From contig UQAR01000014.1 of the NCBI GenBank assembly GCA_900539095.1, positions 1-38,467 on the forward strand: DNA of 38,467 nt, in the 5' to 3' direction. The stretch comes from an uncultured Ruminococcus sp. Its GTDB lineage: Bacteria > Bacillota > Clostridia > Oscillospirales > Ruminococcaceae. The notes beneath the pieces were generated by a model. It was given only the letters and a program-made list of their open reading frames with translations. It did not search any database and was not told the origin of the DNA. The position numbers and the translations under genes were made by a program. Position 1 is the first letter of the stretch. Each line of letters starts with the position of its first letter. Shown one piece after another: positions 16,411-24,726 of this stretch.

Positions 16411-16445
16411 AAAACGCACAGAGAGCTTTTCCTGTGCGTTTTTTA
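16411..16445. terminator. Bidirectional terminator of the pilus operon and a small reverse gene
   Basis: AAAACGCACAG (16411-16421) pairs perfectly with CTGTGCGTTTT (16432-16442), with a 10-base loop, then T residues. The A-run on the left gives a U-run on the reverse strand, so it can serve both converging units. Confidence 0.9.
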
Positions 16446-16619
16446 TATACCTAAAACCATTTTCATTTTTCTCACATCAAAAGTTTTCAGCTTGTCATCA
16501 TAAATGCAGTGCCGCCTTGATTTCCTTGGACGGTTGCGAGTGTAATCTAAGGCTTTTTCAAGGTCGTCTGTTTCGTAAACTGAACATTTCATTGCTTTGT
16601 TGTAAACTGTGTATCGCAT
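16443..16619 (-). CDS. Small hypothetical protein (58 residues)
   Basis: I do not recognise a family. ATG at 16619 follows GGAGGG at 7 bases; a further in-frame ATG upstream overlaps that site and is rejected. The product MRYTVYNKAMKCSVYETDDL... is basic, soluble and of normal protein composition, with an Arg/Lys-rich centre (RNRPRKSRRHC). It has its own promoter (16651-16679) and converges on the pilus operon. Good expression signals argue that it is real. Nucleic-acid binding would fit the charge but is only a guess. Confidence 0.65.
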   Translation of the reverse strand: MRYTVYNKAMKCSVYETDDLEKALDYTRNRPRKSRRHCIYDDKLKTFDVRKMKMVLGI

Positions 16620-16650
16620 CGTCTTTCCCTCCAATATAATTTATATATTA

Positions 16651-16679
16651 ATTATAACATTTAATGGAATACGGGTCAA
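16651..16679 (-). promoter_or_regulatory. Promoter of the small reverse-strand gene
   Basis: On the reverse strand TTGACC (16679-16674) and TATAAT (16656-16651) are separated by 17 bases, about 30 bases ahead of the start codon. The rest of the gap up to 16968 is AT-rich, and only the extended -10 at 16929 stands out. Confidence 0.7.
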
Positions 16680-16928
16680 TAGGAATATTGCACAAAGTTA
16701 ACCTATTAATTAAAAATACATAAAATAATACATTATTCGACACTGATTCGCTATTAATTCTACAAAAATCGACTGTAAGCAACTTGGATTTTAAGTAAAA
16801 AAACGCCGATATTAGCAGAAAACGGCACTTTATGGTCATTTTGACGAATGATAAAGTATAAATTTGTTTCAAAACTGAAAGTTGTAACACAGATTTCACT
16901 GATTGATAATTTATTGGGCACTATAATA

Positions 16929-16937
16929 TGGTATAAT
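16929..16937 (+). promoter_or_regulatory. Extended -10 promoter for the VTT-domain gene
   Basis: TGGTATAAT is an extended -10 (TGnTATAAT), 31 bases before the TTG start. No good -35 box is seen, which extended -10 promoters tolerate. A second TATAAT lies at 16922-16927. Confidence 0.5.
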
Positions 16938-16968
16938 AACAGAAAGAATTTGAGAGGAGCGTGGCGGC

Positions 16969-17646
16969 TTGAACGGTTTCGTGCGGAAATACGGTAGATA
17001 TGTGCCTTTTGCCCTGACTATCATTATCATAATATGCTGTGCTCTTTTTCTTAAAGACCACGAGTTCTCTGAGATACTAAGCTATTGTCCTGACAACCTG
17101 TGGCTTGCAGCCTTTGTTATTTTGGGTTTTTACGGACTTAAATCACTGTCGGTGGTGTTTCCCCTTGCCGCAATATTTGTGTGCGTTGGTGCGATCTATC
17201 CTTTCTGGGTGGGCGTGCTGCTGAACGTTGTGGGGCTTGCGGTGTGTTTTACGATACCGTATCTTGTTGGCAGGATATCGGGCGGCGACATAATGCGTGT
17301 TATTGAGATGAAATATCCTAAGGCACGAAAGCTTGTAAATTATGGTCATGACAATAACCTTTTTGCGTCGTACATTTCAAGGGCAGTTGTAGTCGTTCCG
17401 GGCGACCTTGTTTCCATGATACATGGTGCACTGCGTATGCCTTACAGACCGTATTTGTTAGGCTCGATAATGGGTGTTATGCCTGAAATGTTGGTGCAGA
17501 CATATATTGGTGCACAGCTAAAACATCTTACGGTGAAGTCGGTGCTGGTGATGATAGCACTCATAGCGGCGACGTTGGCATTTTCGCTGATACTAAACAA
17601 GAAGGTCAGCAGGAGCGGCAAAAAGACCGACAAGGAAGATTTCTGA
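16969..17646 (+). CDS. TVP38/TMEM64-family (VTT domain) membrane protein
   Basis: The 225-residue protein has about six membrane segments and the VTT/SNARE-associated region: FYGLKSLSVVFPLAAIFVCVGAIYPFWVGVLLN, then a Gly-rich loop and the FASYISRAVVVVPGDLVSMIHGALRMPYRPYLLGS stretch that resembles the family's conserved F-x-x-R-...-P-G-D/N core. Related DedA/TVP38 proteins act in membrane lipid and undecaprenyl-phosphate handling, but the substrate of this branch is not settled. The start is TTG behind AGGAG (11 bases). It stands alone between its own promoter and a terminator. Confidence 0.82.
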   Translation: MNGFVRKYGRYVPFALTIIIIICCALFLKDHEFSEILSYCPDNLWLAAFVILGFYGLKSLSVVFPLAAIFVCVGAIYPFWVGVLLNVVGLAVCFTIPYLVGRISGGDIMRVIEMKYPKARKLVNYGHDNNLFASYISRAVVVVPGDLVSMIHGALRMPYRPYLLGSIMGVMPEMLVQTYIGAQLKHLTVKSVLVMIALIAATLAFSLILNKKVSRSGKKTDKEDF

Positions 17647-17655
17647 TATAAGTAC

Positions 17656-17688
17656 AAAAAAGCGGACTGTTAACAGCAGCCCGCTTTT
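17656..17688. terminator. Bidirectional terminator between the VTT gene and cotJC
   Basis: An AAAAGCGG arm and a CCGCTTTT arm flank an inner CTG/CAG pairing. A residues on the left and T residues on the right allow termination in both directions for the converging genes. Confidence 0.8.
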
Positions 17689-17692
17689 AATA

Positions 17693-18289
17693 TTATTTGT
17701 CGAAACTTGGGTTGAAGGCGTAGAAATTTTTGCTGTCCAGCATATCCTGAATAAGTCTGAGACCCTCGCCGAAACGCTGATAGTGGACTACCTCACGTTC
17801 ACGGAGGAACTTTATCGGGTCACGGACATCAGGGTCATCAGCGAGCCTGAGGATATTATCATAGGTCAGGCGGGCTTTCTGCTCAGCCGCAAGGTCCTCG
17901 TGCATATCAGCGATAGCATCGCCTGTGCACTGGAAGGTATCAGCTGAAAACGGCACGCCTGAGGCAGCGATAGGATAAACGCCCGTTGTGTGGTCAACGA
18001 AATAGGTGTCAAAGCCGCTGTCCTTTATTTCTTTGATAGAGAGGTCACGGGTGAGCTGATAGATTATCGTGCCGATCATTTCAATGTGGGCAAGCTCTTC
18101 TGTGCCGATATCGTTGAGTATTGCCTGCACCTCACGGCATGGTGCTGAGTAACGTTGGTTGAGGTATCTCAGTGCTGCTCCGAGCTCTCCGTCTGGGCCA
18201 CCAAGCTGCGAAATAATGACCTTAGCCAACGCAGGGTTAGGGTTTGCGATCTTAACAGGGTATTGCAGCTTTTTTTCATATTGCCACAT
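17693..18289 (-). CDS. cotJC: Spore coat protein CotJC (manganese-catalase family)
   Basis: CotJC is a ferritin-like, manganese-catalase-family protein packed into the spore coat. The 198-residue product fits in length and sequence. The helical core has metal-ligand candidates in GTEELAHIEMIGT (E-x-x-H), DLAAEQKARLTYD and REREVVHYQRFGEGL, as in Mn catalases. It is last in cotJABC; its start overlaps the end of cotJB by one base. The protein probably detoxifies peroxide around the forespore or acts structurally; in spores the enzyme role is not firmly proven. Confidence 0.95.
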   Translation of the reverse strand: MWQYEKKLQYPVKIANPNPALAKVIISQLGGPDGELGAALRYLNQRYSAPCREVQAILNDIGTEELAHIEMIGTIIYQLTRDLSIKEIKDSGFDTYFVDHTTGVYPIAASGVPFSADTFQCTGDAIADMHEDLAAEQKARLTYDNILRLADDPDVRDPIKFLREREVVHYQRFGEGLRLIQDMLDSKNFYAFNPSFDK

Positions 18290-18552
18290 CAGTCAACACT
18301 CCTTTCCCATGGAAAAGGAGTTGTGACCCATTCCCACTTCTTGGACGAATCGTTCTGCGATATCGTCAGCGGTCCGTATTTCTCGTTGTATTCTGCCACG
18401 AGTTTTTCTTTGTCTGCCTTGTGATGTGCAAAATATGCCAGACCCTCACGGCAGGTAGGGTGGCTGTCAAGATACAGATTTGCCTCAACAAGTGCAAAGC
18501 TGCAAGCCTGTATCTTCCTGAGAAGTCGCTCCTTGTCACTTAGTATGGGCAT
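18289..18552 (-). CDS. cotJB: Spore coat protein CotJB
   Basis: An 87-residue protein with the CotJB pattern: LLRKIQACSFALVEANLYLDSHPTC near the N-terminus, then YNEKYGPLT and the WEWVTTPFPWE tail typical of the family. Its start lies inside the end of cotJA (17-base overlap) and its stop overlaps cotJC, so the three genes are translationally coupled. CotJB is needed, with CotJA, for CotJC incorporation into the coat in Bacillus. Confidence 0.93.
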   Translation of the reverse strand: MPILSDKERLLRKIQACSFALVEANLYLDSHPTCREGLAYFAHHKADKEKLVAEYNEKYGPLTISQNDSSKKWEWVTTPFPWERSVD

Positions 18553-18784
18553 TCTTTACAGCCTCCTCTCCGATAAATGGTTTGTCAAGAGACGGGAAGA
18601 TAGTTCCCCTTGAAAGTGCTACGTCAACTTCATAGGATTTTTCCCACGTCTGAAATGGTATATATGCCATTGCAAGAGGCGTGTTTTCAGGAAATCTTCC
18701 CTTAGGCATCGGACAGGCCGGCGTGCCCTCTTCCATGTCCTCTGCAAGTATCCTGCCCAAAGACAGGCTATCAAACATATCCAA
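18536..18784 (-). CDS. cotJA: Spore coat-associated protein CotJA
   Basis: An 82-residue protein with the family signature LAMAYIPFQTWEKSYEVDVALSRGTIFPSLDKPF. It starts with TTG at 18784, nine bases after AAGGAG; the ATG at 18778 would be 15 bases away. It is the first gene of cotJABC and indicates that the organism is, or descends from, a spore former. A sporulation-type promoter may lie at 18843-18871. Confidence 0.93.
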   Translation of the reverse strand: MDMFDSLSLGRILAEDMEEGTPACPMPKGRFPENTPLAMAYIPFQTWEKSYEVDVALSRGTIFPSLDKPFIGEEAVKNAHTK

Positions 18785-18842
18785 ATAAGTTCACTCCTTA
18801 TGTTGTCTGAGTTTCTTGCCGCAGTTGTTCATGCGGCTGTTT

Positions 18843-18871
18843 TATCATATGCGGCTGCTACCCCAGCGGTG
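18843..18871 (-). promoter_or_regulatory. Candidate mother-cell (sigma-E/sigma-K type) promoter of cotJABC
   Basis: On the reverse strand CACC (18871-18868), 16 bases, CATATGATA (18851-18843) fits the Bacillus sigma-K pattern mACm-N16-CATAnnnTA; CATATGAT also resembles the sigma-E -10. No sigma-A promoter is seen. The leader that follows has a 6-base-pair hairpin (GCCGCA 18818-18823 with TGCGGC 18832-18837). Confidence 0.45.
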
Positions 18872-19005
18872 CAGAAATGCAGGACGTTACCAAATTACTT
18901 GCACGTTGTTCATTAAAAATACACAGAATTAATTTTTTGTGAACACTAATATTGTTTGTAACAATAAACATACTTGAAATAACGCTAAATTTGTAGGATT
19001 TAATA

Positions 19006-19035
19006 TTGACAAATCGGGCGTCTGCATGGTATATT
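19006..19035 (+). promoter_or_regulatory. Sigma-A promoter of livK
   Basis: TTGACA (19006-19011), 18 bases, TATATT (19030-19035), about 48 bases before the livK ribosome site. The rest of the gap from 18872 is AT-rich with no gene. Confidence 0.75.
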
Positions 19036-19089
19036 AGTAATATCAAAGGAACATATGCCGTGACATATGTAATCGGAGGAGAGATAATT

Positions 19090-20292
19090 ATGAAAAATGT
19101 CAAGAGATTTCTTGCATTAACAGTTTCAGCTGCTCTTGCAGTTTCTTGTTTCGCAGGCTGCGGAAACAATGCTAAGAAGAACAGCGATACTATCGTTATC
19201 GGCTGCAGTGGTCCGCTCACAGGTGACGCTGCACAGTACGGCGTTGCTGTTAAGAATGCTATCGAGCTTGCTGTCAAGGACGTAAATGACGCAGGCGGAA
19301 TAAACGGAACAAAGCTCTCATACGTTTTCGAGGACGATGAGGCTGACTCAGGCGATAAGGCTGTAAATGCTTATAACGCACTGAAAGACAATGGTATGCA
19401 GGTAATGGTCGGAACGGTAACAACAGGTTCTTGCCTCGCAGTTATTGAAAAGACAAAGCAGGATAACATCTTCCAGCTTACACCTTCTGCATCTGCTCAG
19501 GACGTTATCAAGAACGATAACTGTTTCCAGGTTTGCTTTACTGACCCTAACCAGGGTAAAGGTTCTGCCGACTATATCGCAGACAATAAGCTTGCTACAA
19601 AGATAGCTGTAATTTACGATAGCTCTGACGCTTATTCATCAGGTATCTTCAACACATTCAAGTCCGAGGCTGAGGCTAAGGGTCTTGATATCGTTACAGA
19701 GCAGTCATTCACTAAGGACAGCAAAACTGACTTCTCAGCTCAGATCAGTGCAGCTAAGGACGCCGGTGCAGATCTTGTGTTCCTGCCTATCTACTATCAG
19801 CAGGCATCTCTGATCCTTACACAGTGCAAGTCAGCTAACTATAATCCAACATTCTTCGGCTGCGACGGTCTTGACGGACTTCTTTCAATCAAGAACTTCG
19901 ATACTTCACTTTGTGAGGGCGTAATGCTCCTTACACCGTTTGCTGCCGATGCTCAGGATCAGGCTACTCAGGATTTCGTTAAGAAGTATAAGGACGCTTA
20001 CAACGGCGAAACACCTAACCAGTTCGCAGCAGACGCTTATGACGGCGTAATGGTACTTGCAGATCTCATGAAGAAGGAAGGCATTACAGCTGATATGTCA
20101 GCATCAGATATCTGCGACAAGCTCAAGAAGGCTATCACTGATAAGGACTTCTCTTATGATGGACTTACAGGTACTGGCATGAAATGGGGCAAAGACGGTG
20201 CCGTATCTAAGGACCCTAAGGCTGTTATCATCAAGAATGGTGCTTATTCAGCACTGACAGCTGACGATATTGTCGCATCAACCGCTCAGTAA
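19090..20292 (+). CDS. livK: Branched-chain amino acid ABC transporter, substrate-binding lipoprotein
   Basis: A periplasmic-binding-protein type I (LivJ/LivK) lipoprotein of 400 residues. ATG 19090 follows GGAGGAGAG. The lipoprotein signal ends in the lipobox FAGC with C24 as the lipidated residue. The mature part opens with IVIGCSGPLTGDAAQYG and has GGINGTKLSYVFEDDEADS, both typical of Leu/Ile/Val binding proteins. It is held on the outer face of the membrane and feeds the LivHM channel. A terminator follows, and livH has its own promoter, so the binding protein can be made in excess over the permease. Confidence 0.93.
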   Translation: MKNVKRFLALTVSAALAVSCFAGCGNNAKKNSDTIVIGCSGPLTGDAAQYGVAVKNAIELAVKDVNDAGGINGTKLSYVFEDDEADSGDKAVNAYNALKDNGMQVMVGTVTTGSCLAVIEKTKQDNIFQLTPSASAQDVIKNDNCFQVCFTDPNQGKGSADYIADNKLATKIAVIYDSSDAYSSGIFNTFKSEAEAKGLDIVTEQSFTKDSKTDFSAQISAAKDAGADLVFLPIYYQQASLILTQCKSANYNPTFFGCDGLDGLLSIKNFDTSLCEGVMLLTPFAADAQDQATQDFVKKYKDAYNGETPNQFAADAYDGVMVLADLMKKEGITADMSASDICDKLKKAITDKDFSYDGLTGTGMKWGKDGAVSKDPKAVIIKNGAYSALTADDIVASTAQ

Positions 20293-20337
20293 TAACTGAA
20301 AAATGCAGCTGCGTATGAAAAGTACGCTGAATACCAT

Positions 20338-20377
20338 AAAAAAACCGGCAGTTCTAAAAAAATTGTCGGTTTTTTTG
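20338..20377 (+). terminator. Intrinsic terminator after livK
   Basis: AAAAAACCGGCA pairs with TGTCGGTTTTTT (one G-U pair), closing an A-rich loop and followed by further T. Partial read-through would link livK to livH. Confidence 0.8.
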
Positions 20378-20397
20378 ATTTAATTTATGAAAATGTG

Positions 20398-20426
20398 TTG
20401 CAAAAAGCACGGGGTTATGATATAAT
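20398..20426 (+). promoter_or_regulatory. Sigma-A promoter of livHMGF
   Basis: TTGCAA (20398-20403), 17 bases, perfect TATAAT (20421-20426), about 75 bases before livH. Confidence 0.7.
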
Positions 20427-20519
20427 TTATTGTATATTGTGTTTATGGCAAGGACAGTTGTAATGTGCACAGTTACATCTGCTCGTTGACCTACTCCCAA
20501 AAGGAAGGAATGTTTGTAT

Positions 20520-21401
20520 ATGGGTTTTCTTAATAACCTCATCAACGGAATAAGCCTTGGCAGTATATACGCCGTTATAGCGTTGGGCTATACGCTTGTG
20601 TATGGTATCGCCAAAATGCTTAACTTCGCCCACGGCGACGTTATCATGGTGGGCGGATATGTGATATTCACCTGTATGACCACATGGGGACTTAATTCAT
20701 GGCTTTCTATCATCATCGCAGTTATCGCCTGCACACTTCTCGGTATCGTTATCGAAAAGGTCGCATATAAGCCGCTCAGACAAGCCACTTCGCTTGCGGT
20801 GCTTATCACGGCAATAGGCGTCAGCTACTTTTTGCAGAATATCGCACTGCTCATATTCGGCGAAAAGCCTGTAAACTTTACATCTGTTGTAAACGTGCCG
20901 AGTATCGAGCTTTTCGGCGGACAGATAGTTATTTCAGGCGAAACATCAGTTGCAATAATAGTGTCTATCATCATTGTAGTTGGCCTTTCATTGTTCATCA
21001 ATAAAACCAAGAGCGGACGTGCAATGCTTGCGGTTTCAGAGGACAGAGGTGCGGCTCAGCTCATGGGCGTGAACATCAACCGCACTATCTCATTGACTTT
21101 TGCTATCGGTTCAGGTCTTGCGGCAATAGCAGGTGCACTGCTTTGCTCAGCTTATCCTACACTTCAGAACACAACAGGTGCAATGCCTGGTATCAAAGCG
21201 TTCGTTGCGGCAGTATTCGGCGGTATCGGTTCTATACCGGGAGCTATGATCGGCGGTATCCTTATCGGCGTTATCGAGATCTTGGGCCGTGCCTATATCT
21301 CACCACAGCTTGCCGACGCTATCGTTTTTGCTGTGCTTATCCTTGTGCTTATCGTAAAGCCTACCGGTATCCTCGGCAAGAAGATCAGCGAGAAGGTATA
21401 A
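20520..21401 (+). CDS. livH: Branched-chain amino acid ABC transporter permease LivH
   Basis: A 293-residue integral membrane permease with about eight spans. LNNLINGISLGSIYAVIALGYTLVYGIAKMLNFAHGD at the N-terminus is diagnostic of LivH, and the cytoplasmic coupling loop (SGRAMLAVSEDRGAAQLMGVN) contacts the ATPases. ATG 20520 is chosen 11 bases after GGAAGG; a TTG at 20514 is possible and would add two residues. It pairs with LivM to form the channel. Confidence 0.94.
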   Translation: MGFLNNLINGISLGSIYAVIALGYTLVYGIAKMLNFAHGDVIMVGGYVIFTCMTTWGLNSWLSIIIAVIACTLLGIVIEKVAYKPLRQATSLAVLITAIGVSYFLQNIALLIFGEKPVNFTSVVNVPSIELFGGQIVISGETSVAIIVSIIIVVGLSLFINKTKSGRAMLAVSEDRGAAQLMGVNINRTISLTFAIGSGLAAIAGALLCSAYPTLQNTTGAMPGIKAFVAAVFGGIGSIPGAMIGGILIGVIEILGRAYISPQLADAIVFAVLILVLIVKPTGILGKKISEKV

Positions 21402-21469
21402 AAGTCAACTTAAAATTTTCGAGCAGTCCTGCTTTGCAGTTCTGTTTTATCTGAAAGGATTGGTTTTTT

Positions 21470-22564
21470 GTGAAAAAAGAAGGGGCAAACGCAAAAACAA
21501 AGTTTTTTAAGCCGCATACCAAGAAAAGCTTTATCACATATGCAATGGTAATAGTTGCCTTTGTGGTAATGCAGATACTCAGCAGCGGCGGATATATCTC
21601 AAGTATGCTCACAGGACTTCTTGTTCCTCTGTGCGTGTACTCTATACTTGCAGTATCCCTTAACCTGACTGTCGGCATACTGGGCGAGCTTAGCTTGGGT
21701 CAGGCAGGCTTTATGTGCGTTGGTGCATATACAAGTGCGATATTCTCTATCGTAACTTCCGAAACTATTGAAAACGTGTGGATAAGATTTCCTATAGCTA
21801 TCCTTATAGGCGGAATCGTAGCCGCACTGTTCGGTATACTCATAGGCATACCTGTTCTTAGACTTAAAGGCGACTATCTTGCTATCGTTACACTGGCTTT
21901 CGGCGAGATAATAAAGAACGTTTTCGCTGCACTTTATCTTGGCTATGACTCAAAGGGCGTTCATATTTCCTTGAAGAGCATTTCAAACCTTAATCTTGAG
22001 CCTGACGGCAAGCTTATCATCAACGGCCCTCAGGGTATCAGCGGAACACCGAACGATTCTACATTCATAATCGGTGCAGTGATGCTGCTTATCACTCTTA
22101 TCATTGCCTATAACTTTGTTTATTCAAGAACGGGCAGAGCGGTAATGTCTATCAGAGATAACGTTATCGCAGCCGAGGCTGTGGGACTTAATATCACAAA
22201 GTATAAGCTTATAACCTTTGCACTCACTGCGTTCCTCGCAGGCTGTGCAGGTGCACTTTATTCCCATAACTTCTATACTCTTCAGGCGTCAAAATTCGAT
22301 TACAACCTGTCTATCCTCATTCTCGTATTCGTCGTACTTGGCGGTATCGGAAAGATAAGAGGCAGCGTTATCGCAGCTGTTGTGCTCGTATTGCTCCCTG
22401 AGCTGCTCAGAAGTATCAACAACTACAGAATGCTTATCTATTCTATCGTCCTTATCGTAATGATGATAATAACTTCAAATGAAAAAACAAAGACTTTTAT
22501 CAGTGCAAATACCGCAAAATTCAAGGCTTTGTTCAAGCGTGAAAAAGTAAAGGAGGCTGAGTGA
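21470..22564 (+). CDS. livM: Branched-chain amino acid ABC transporter permease LivM
   Basis: A 364-residue permease starting at GTG 21470 after AAAGG. Its hallmark segments are LAVSLNLTVGILGELSLGQAGFMCVGAYTSA and the coupling loop SRTGRAVMSIRDNVIAAEAVGLNITKYKL. About nine hydrophobic spans are followed by a basic tail. It ends one base before livG, whose ribosome site (AAAGGAGG) lies in the livM 3' end. Confidence 0.94.
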   Translation: MKKEGANAKTKFFKPHTKKSFITYAMVIVAFVVMQILSSGGYISSMLTGLLVPLCVYSILAVSLNLTVGILGELSLGQAGFMCVGAYTSAIFSIVTSETIENVWIRFPIAILIGGIVAALFGILIGIPVLRLKGDYLAIVTLAFGEIIKNVFAALYLGYDSKGVHISLKSISNLNLEPDGKLIINGPQGISGTPNDSTFIIGAVMLLITLIIAYNFVYSRTGRAVMSIRDNVIAAEAVGLNITKYKLITFALTAFLAGCAGALYSHNFYTLQASKFDYNLSILILVFVVLGGIGKIRGSVIAAVVLVLLPELLRSINNYRMLIYSIVLIVMMIITSNEKTKTFISANTAKFKALFKREKVKEAE

Positions 22565-22565
22565 T

Positions 22566-23324
22566 ATGGCACTTCTTGAAGTAAAAAATCTCGGCATCTC
22601 GTTCGGCGGACTTCGTGCGGTTGACGAGTTCAGCATAACAATAGAAAAAGGTCAGCTCTACGGTCTTATCGGACCGAACGGAGCAGGAAAGACCACTATT
22701 TTCAATATGCTCACAGGCGTTTATAAGCCGACGGACGGAACTATTGTCCTTGACGGCAAGAACATAACAGGCAAGAGCACCGCCGAAATAAACCGTGCAG
22801 GCATTGCCCGTACATTCCAGAACATCAGACTTTTTAAGGATATGACAGTGCTTGACAACGTCAAGGTCGCACTTCACAATCATTATAAATACAGCACCTT
22901 TACAGGCGTTTTCAGACTGCCTAGATATTTCAGACTTGAAAAGGAAATGGACGCAAAGGCAATGGAGCTGCTGAAAGTTTTTGAGCTTGACGACAAAGCA
23001 AGCTTGCTTGCGTCAGGTCTTCCGTATGGCGATCAGAGAAAGCTTGAGATCGCCAGAGCACTTGCAACACAGCCAAAGCTGATGCTCCTTGACGAGCCTG
23101 CTGCGGGCATGAACCCGAACGAAACTGCGGAGCTTATGGAAACTATCCGCTTTGTAAGAGATAATTTTGATATGACGGTGCTGCTTATCGAGCATGATAT
23201 GAGCCTTGTTTCAGGTATCTGCGAAAAGCTTTCAGTGCTGAACTTCGGTCAGCTCCTTTGCGAGGGCAAGACGGCAGAAGTTCTGAAAAATCCTGAAGTT
23301 ATCACCGCATATCTTGGCGAATAA
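22566..23324 (+). CDS. livG: Branched-chain amino acid ABC transporter ATPase LivG
   Basis: A 252-residue ATPase with Walker A GPNGAGKTT, the LivG-typical GIARTFQNIRLFKDMTVLDNV segment, a divergent signature (LPYGDQRKLEIARAL in place of LSGGQ, normal for LivG), Walker B LMLLDEPAAGMNP and switch histidine IEHDM. It works with LivF as a heterodimer under LivHM. Confidence 0.95.
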   Translation: MALLEVKNLGISFGGLRAVDEFSITIEKGQLYGLIGPNGAGKTTIFNMLTGVYKPTDGTIVLDGKNITGKSTAEINRAGIARTFQNIRLFKDMTVLDNVKVALHNHYKYSTFTGVFRLPRYFRLEKEMDAKAMELLKVFELDDKASLLASGLPYGDQRKLEIARALATQPKLMLLDEPAAGMNPNETAELMETIRFVRDNFDMTVLLIEHDMSLVSGICEKLSVLNFGQLLCEGKTAEVLKNPEVITAYLGE

Positions 23325-23337
23325 GGGGGTAAGTAAA

Positions 23338-24048
23338 ATGGCAATGTTGGAAATCAAAGATCTGCACGTTAATTACGGCATAATAGCTGCCCTGAAAGGT
23401 ATCTCCTTTGAGGTAAACGAGGGCGAGGTCATTTCTCTTATCGGTGCAAATGGAGCAGGAAAGACAACTACTCTGCATACCCTTACAGGTCTTATCTCTG
23501 CAAAATCGGGTTCTATCAAATTCAACGGCGTGGAGCTTACAAAAACTCCTGCACACAAGATCGTGGAAATGGGTATAGCACACGTTCCTGAGGGAAGAAG
23601 AATATTCCAAAACCTCACGGTGCTTGATAACCTTAAACTGGGTGCTTTCACAAGAAAAGATAAGGAGAATATCCCAAAGGATATTCAGGATATATACGAG
23701 CGTTTTCCAAGACTGGCTGAAAGAAAAAGTCAGATAGCAGGTACTCTTTCAGGCGGTGAGCAGCAGATGCTGGCAATGGGCAGAGCACTTATGTCAAGAC
23801 CTAAGATAGTTGTAATGGACGAACCGTCAATGGGTCTTTCGCCGATACTTGTGTCAACCATATTCAAGATAATCGAGGACATAAGAAAGAGCGGCACAAC
23901 TGTACTGCTTGTTGAGCAGAACGCAAAGAAAGCACTTTCTATTTCAGACAGAGCCTATGTTCTTGAAACGGGCAAGATAGTTCTTTCAGGCAGGGCGTCT
24001 GATCTTATCAATGATGAATCAGTTAAGAAAGCATATTTAGGTGAATAG
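23338..24048 (+). CDS. livF: Branched-chain amino acid ABC transporter ATPase LivF
   Basis: A 236-residue ATPase from ATG 23338, behind AAGGGGGT; the open frame reaches back into livG but has no ribosome site there. Walker A is GANGAGKTT, signature LSGGEQQMLAMGRAL, Walker B IVVMDEPSMGLSP, and HVPEGRRIFQNLTVLDNL is typical of LivF. The next gene starts 12 bases after its stop. Confidence 0.95.
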   Translation: MAMLEIKDLHVNYGIIAALKGISFEVNEGEVISLIGANGAGKTTTLHTLTGLISAKSGSIKFNGVELTKTPAHKIVEMGIAHVPEGRRIFQNLTVLDNLKLGAFTRKDKENIPKDIQDIYERFPRLAERKSQIAGTLSGGEQQMLAMGRALMSRPKIVVMDEPSMGLSPILVSTIFKIIEDIRKSGTTVLLVEQNAKKALSISDRAYVLETGKIVLSGRASDLINDESVKKAYLGE

Positions 24049-24060
24049 GAGTTGAGCTTT

Positions 24061-24672
24061 ATGGCAAGGATCATAACTATTGCAAGGGGTATCGGCAGTG
24101 GCGGAAGAACTGTAGGAAAAATGCTGTCAGAGGATATGGGTATAAAATATTATGATAAGGAGCTTATAAAGCTTGCAAGCGACGAAAGCGGCATAAATGA
24201 ACGCTTTTTCGGGCTTGTTGATGAAAAACTGAAAGGTTCTTTTCTGAGAAAGGGCGGAGTTTACAAGGGTGAGCTTCTTGACCCTGATGATCACGACTTT
24301 ACTTCTGACAGAAATCTTTTCAATTATCAGGCGAAGATAATAAAGCAGCTTGCAGACAGAGAGCCTGCGGTAATAGTTGGCAGATGTGCTGACTATATCC
24401 TTCGTGACAGAAAAGACGTGCTTAAGGTTTTCATATATTCTGATATGGAAACTGCGGTCAAGAATATCGTCGATATGTATGGTGTTTCTGAAAAAGAGGC
24501 TGTCAAGATAATCGAAAAGACAGACAAGGAGAGAAGTGAATATTACCGTCACTACACAGGAAGAGATTGGACAAATGCGAAAAACTACAATCTGTGTCTT
24601 GATACCAGCGACATGAGCTATGACAAATGTGTTGATATAATAAAGGGCTATATCAAACTTCTTGAAGAGTAA
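24061..24672 (+). CDS. Cytidylate kinase-like family protein
   Basis: A 203-residue P-loop kinase of the cytidylate-kinase-like family. ITIARGIGSGGRTVGKML is its phosphate-binding loop, KYYDKELIKLAS follows, and DKERSEYYRHYTGRDW is the lid region. Such proteins resemble Cmk but their substrate is generally unassigned. ATG 24061 follows AGGAG; a TTG three codons upstream is less likely. It is almost certainly co-transcribed with livHMGF, although no link to amino acid uptake is evident. Confidence 0.85.
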   Translation: MARIITIARGIGSGGRTVGKMLSEDMGIKYYDKELIKLASDESGINERFFGLVDEKLKGSFLRKGGVYKGELLDPDDHDFTSDRNLFNYQAKIIKQLADREPAVIVGRCADYILRDRKDVLKVFIYSDMETAVKNIVDMYGVSEKEAVKIIEKTDKERSEYYRHYTGRDWTNAKNYNLCLDTSDMSYDKCVDIIKGYIKLLEE

Positions 24673-24683
24673 GGCATAAAAAT

Positions 24684-24716
24684 AAAGCCGCATTGCTTTT
24701 TGCAGTGCGGCTTTTT
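24684..24716. terminator. Bidirectional terminator closing the liv operon and the flavoprotein gene
   Basis: A 13-base-pair stem (24684-24696 with 24702-24714, one G-U pair) with a TTTTT loop, A residues on the left and T residues on the right. Confidence 0.92.
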
Positions 24717-24726
24717 ATATATCCAA

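Noticed and set aside
24127..24693. 188-codon reverse ORF over the cytidylate-kinase-like gene
   Set aside because: It overlaps a well-supported gene and the liv terminator; hydrophobic, Phe/Leu/Ile-rich reading is an antisense artefact.
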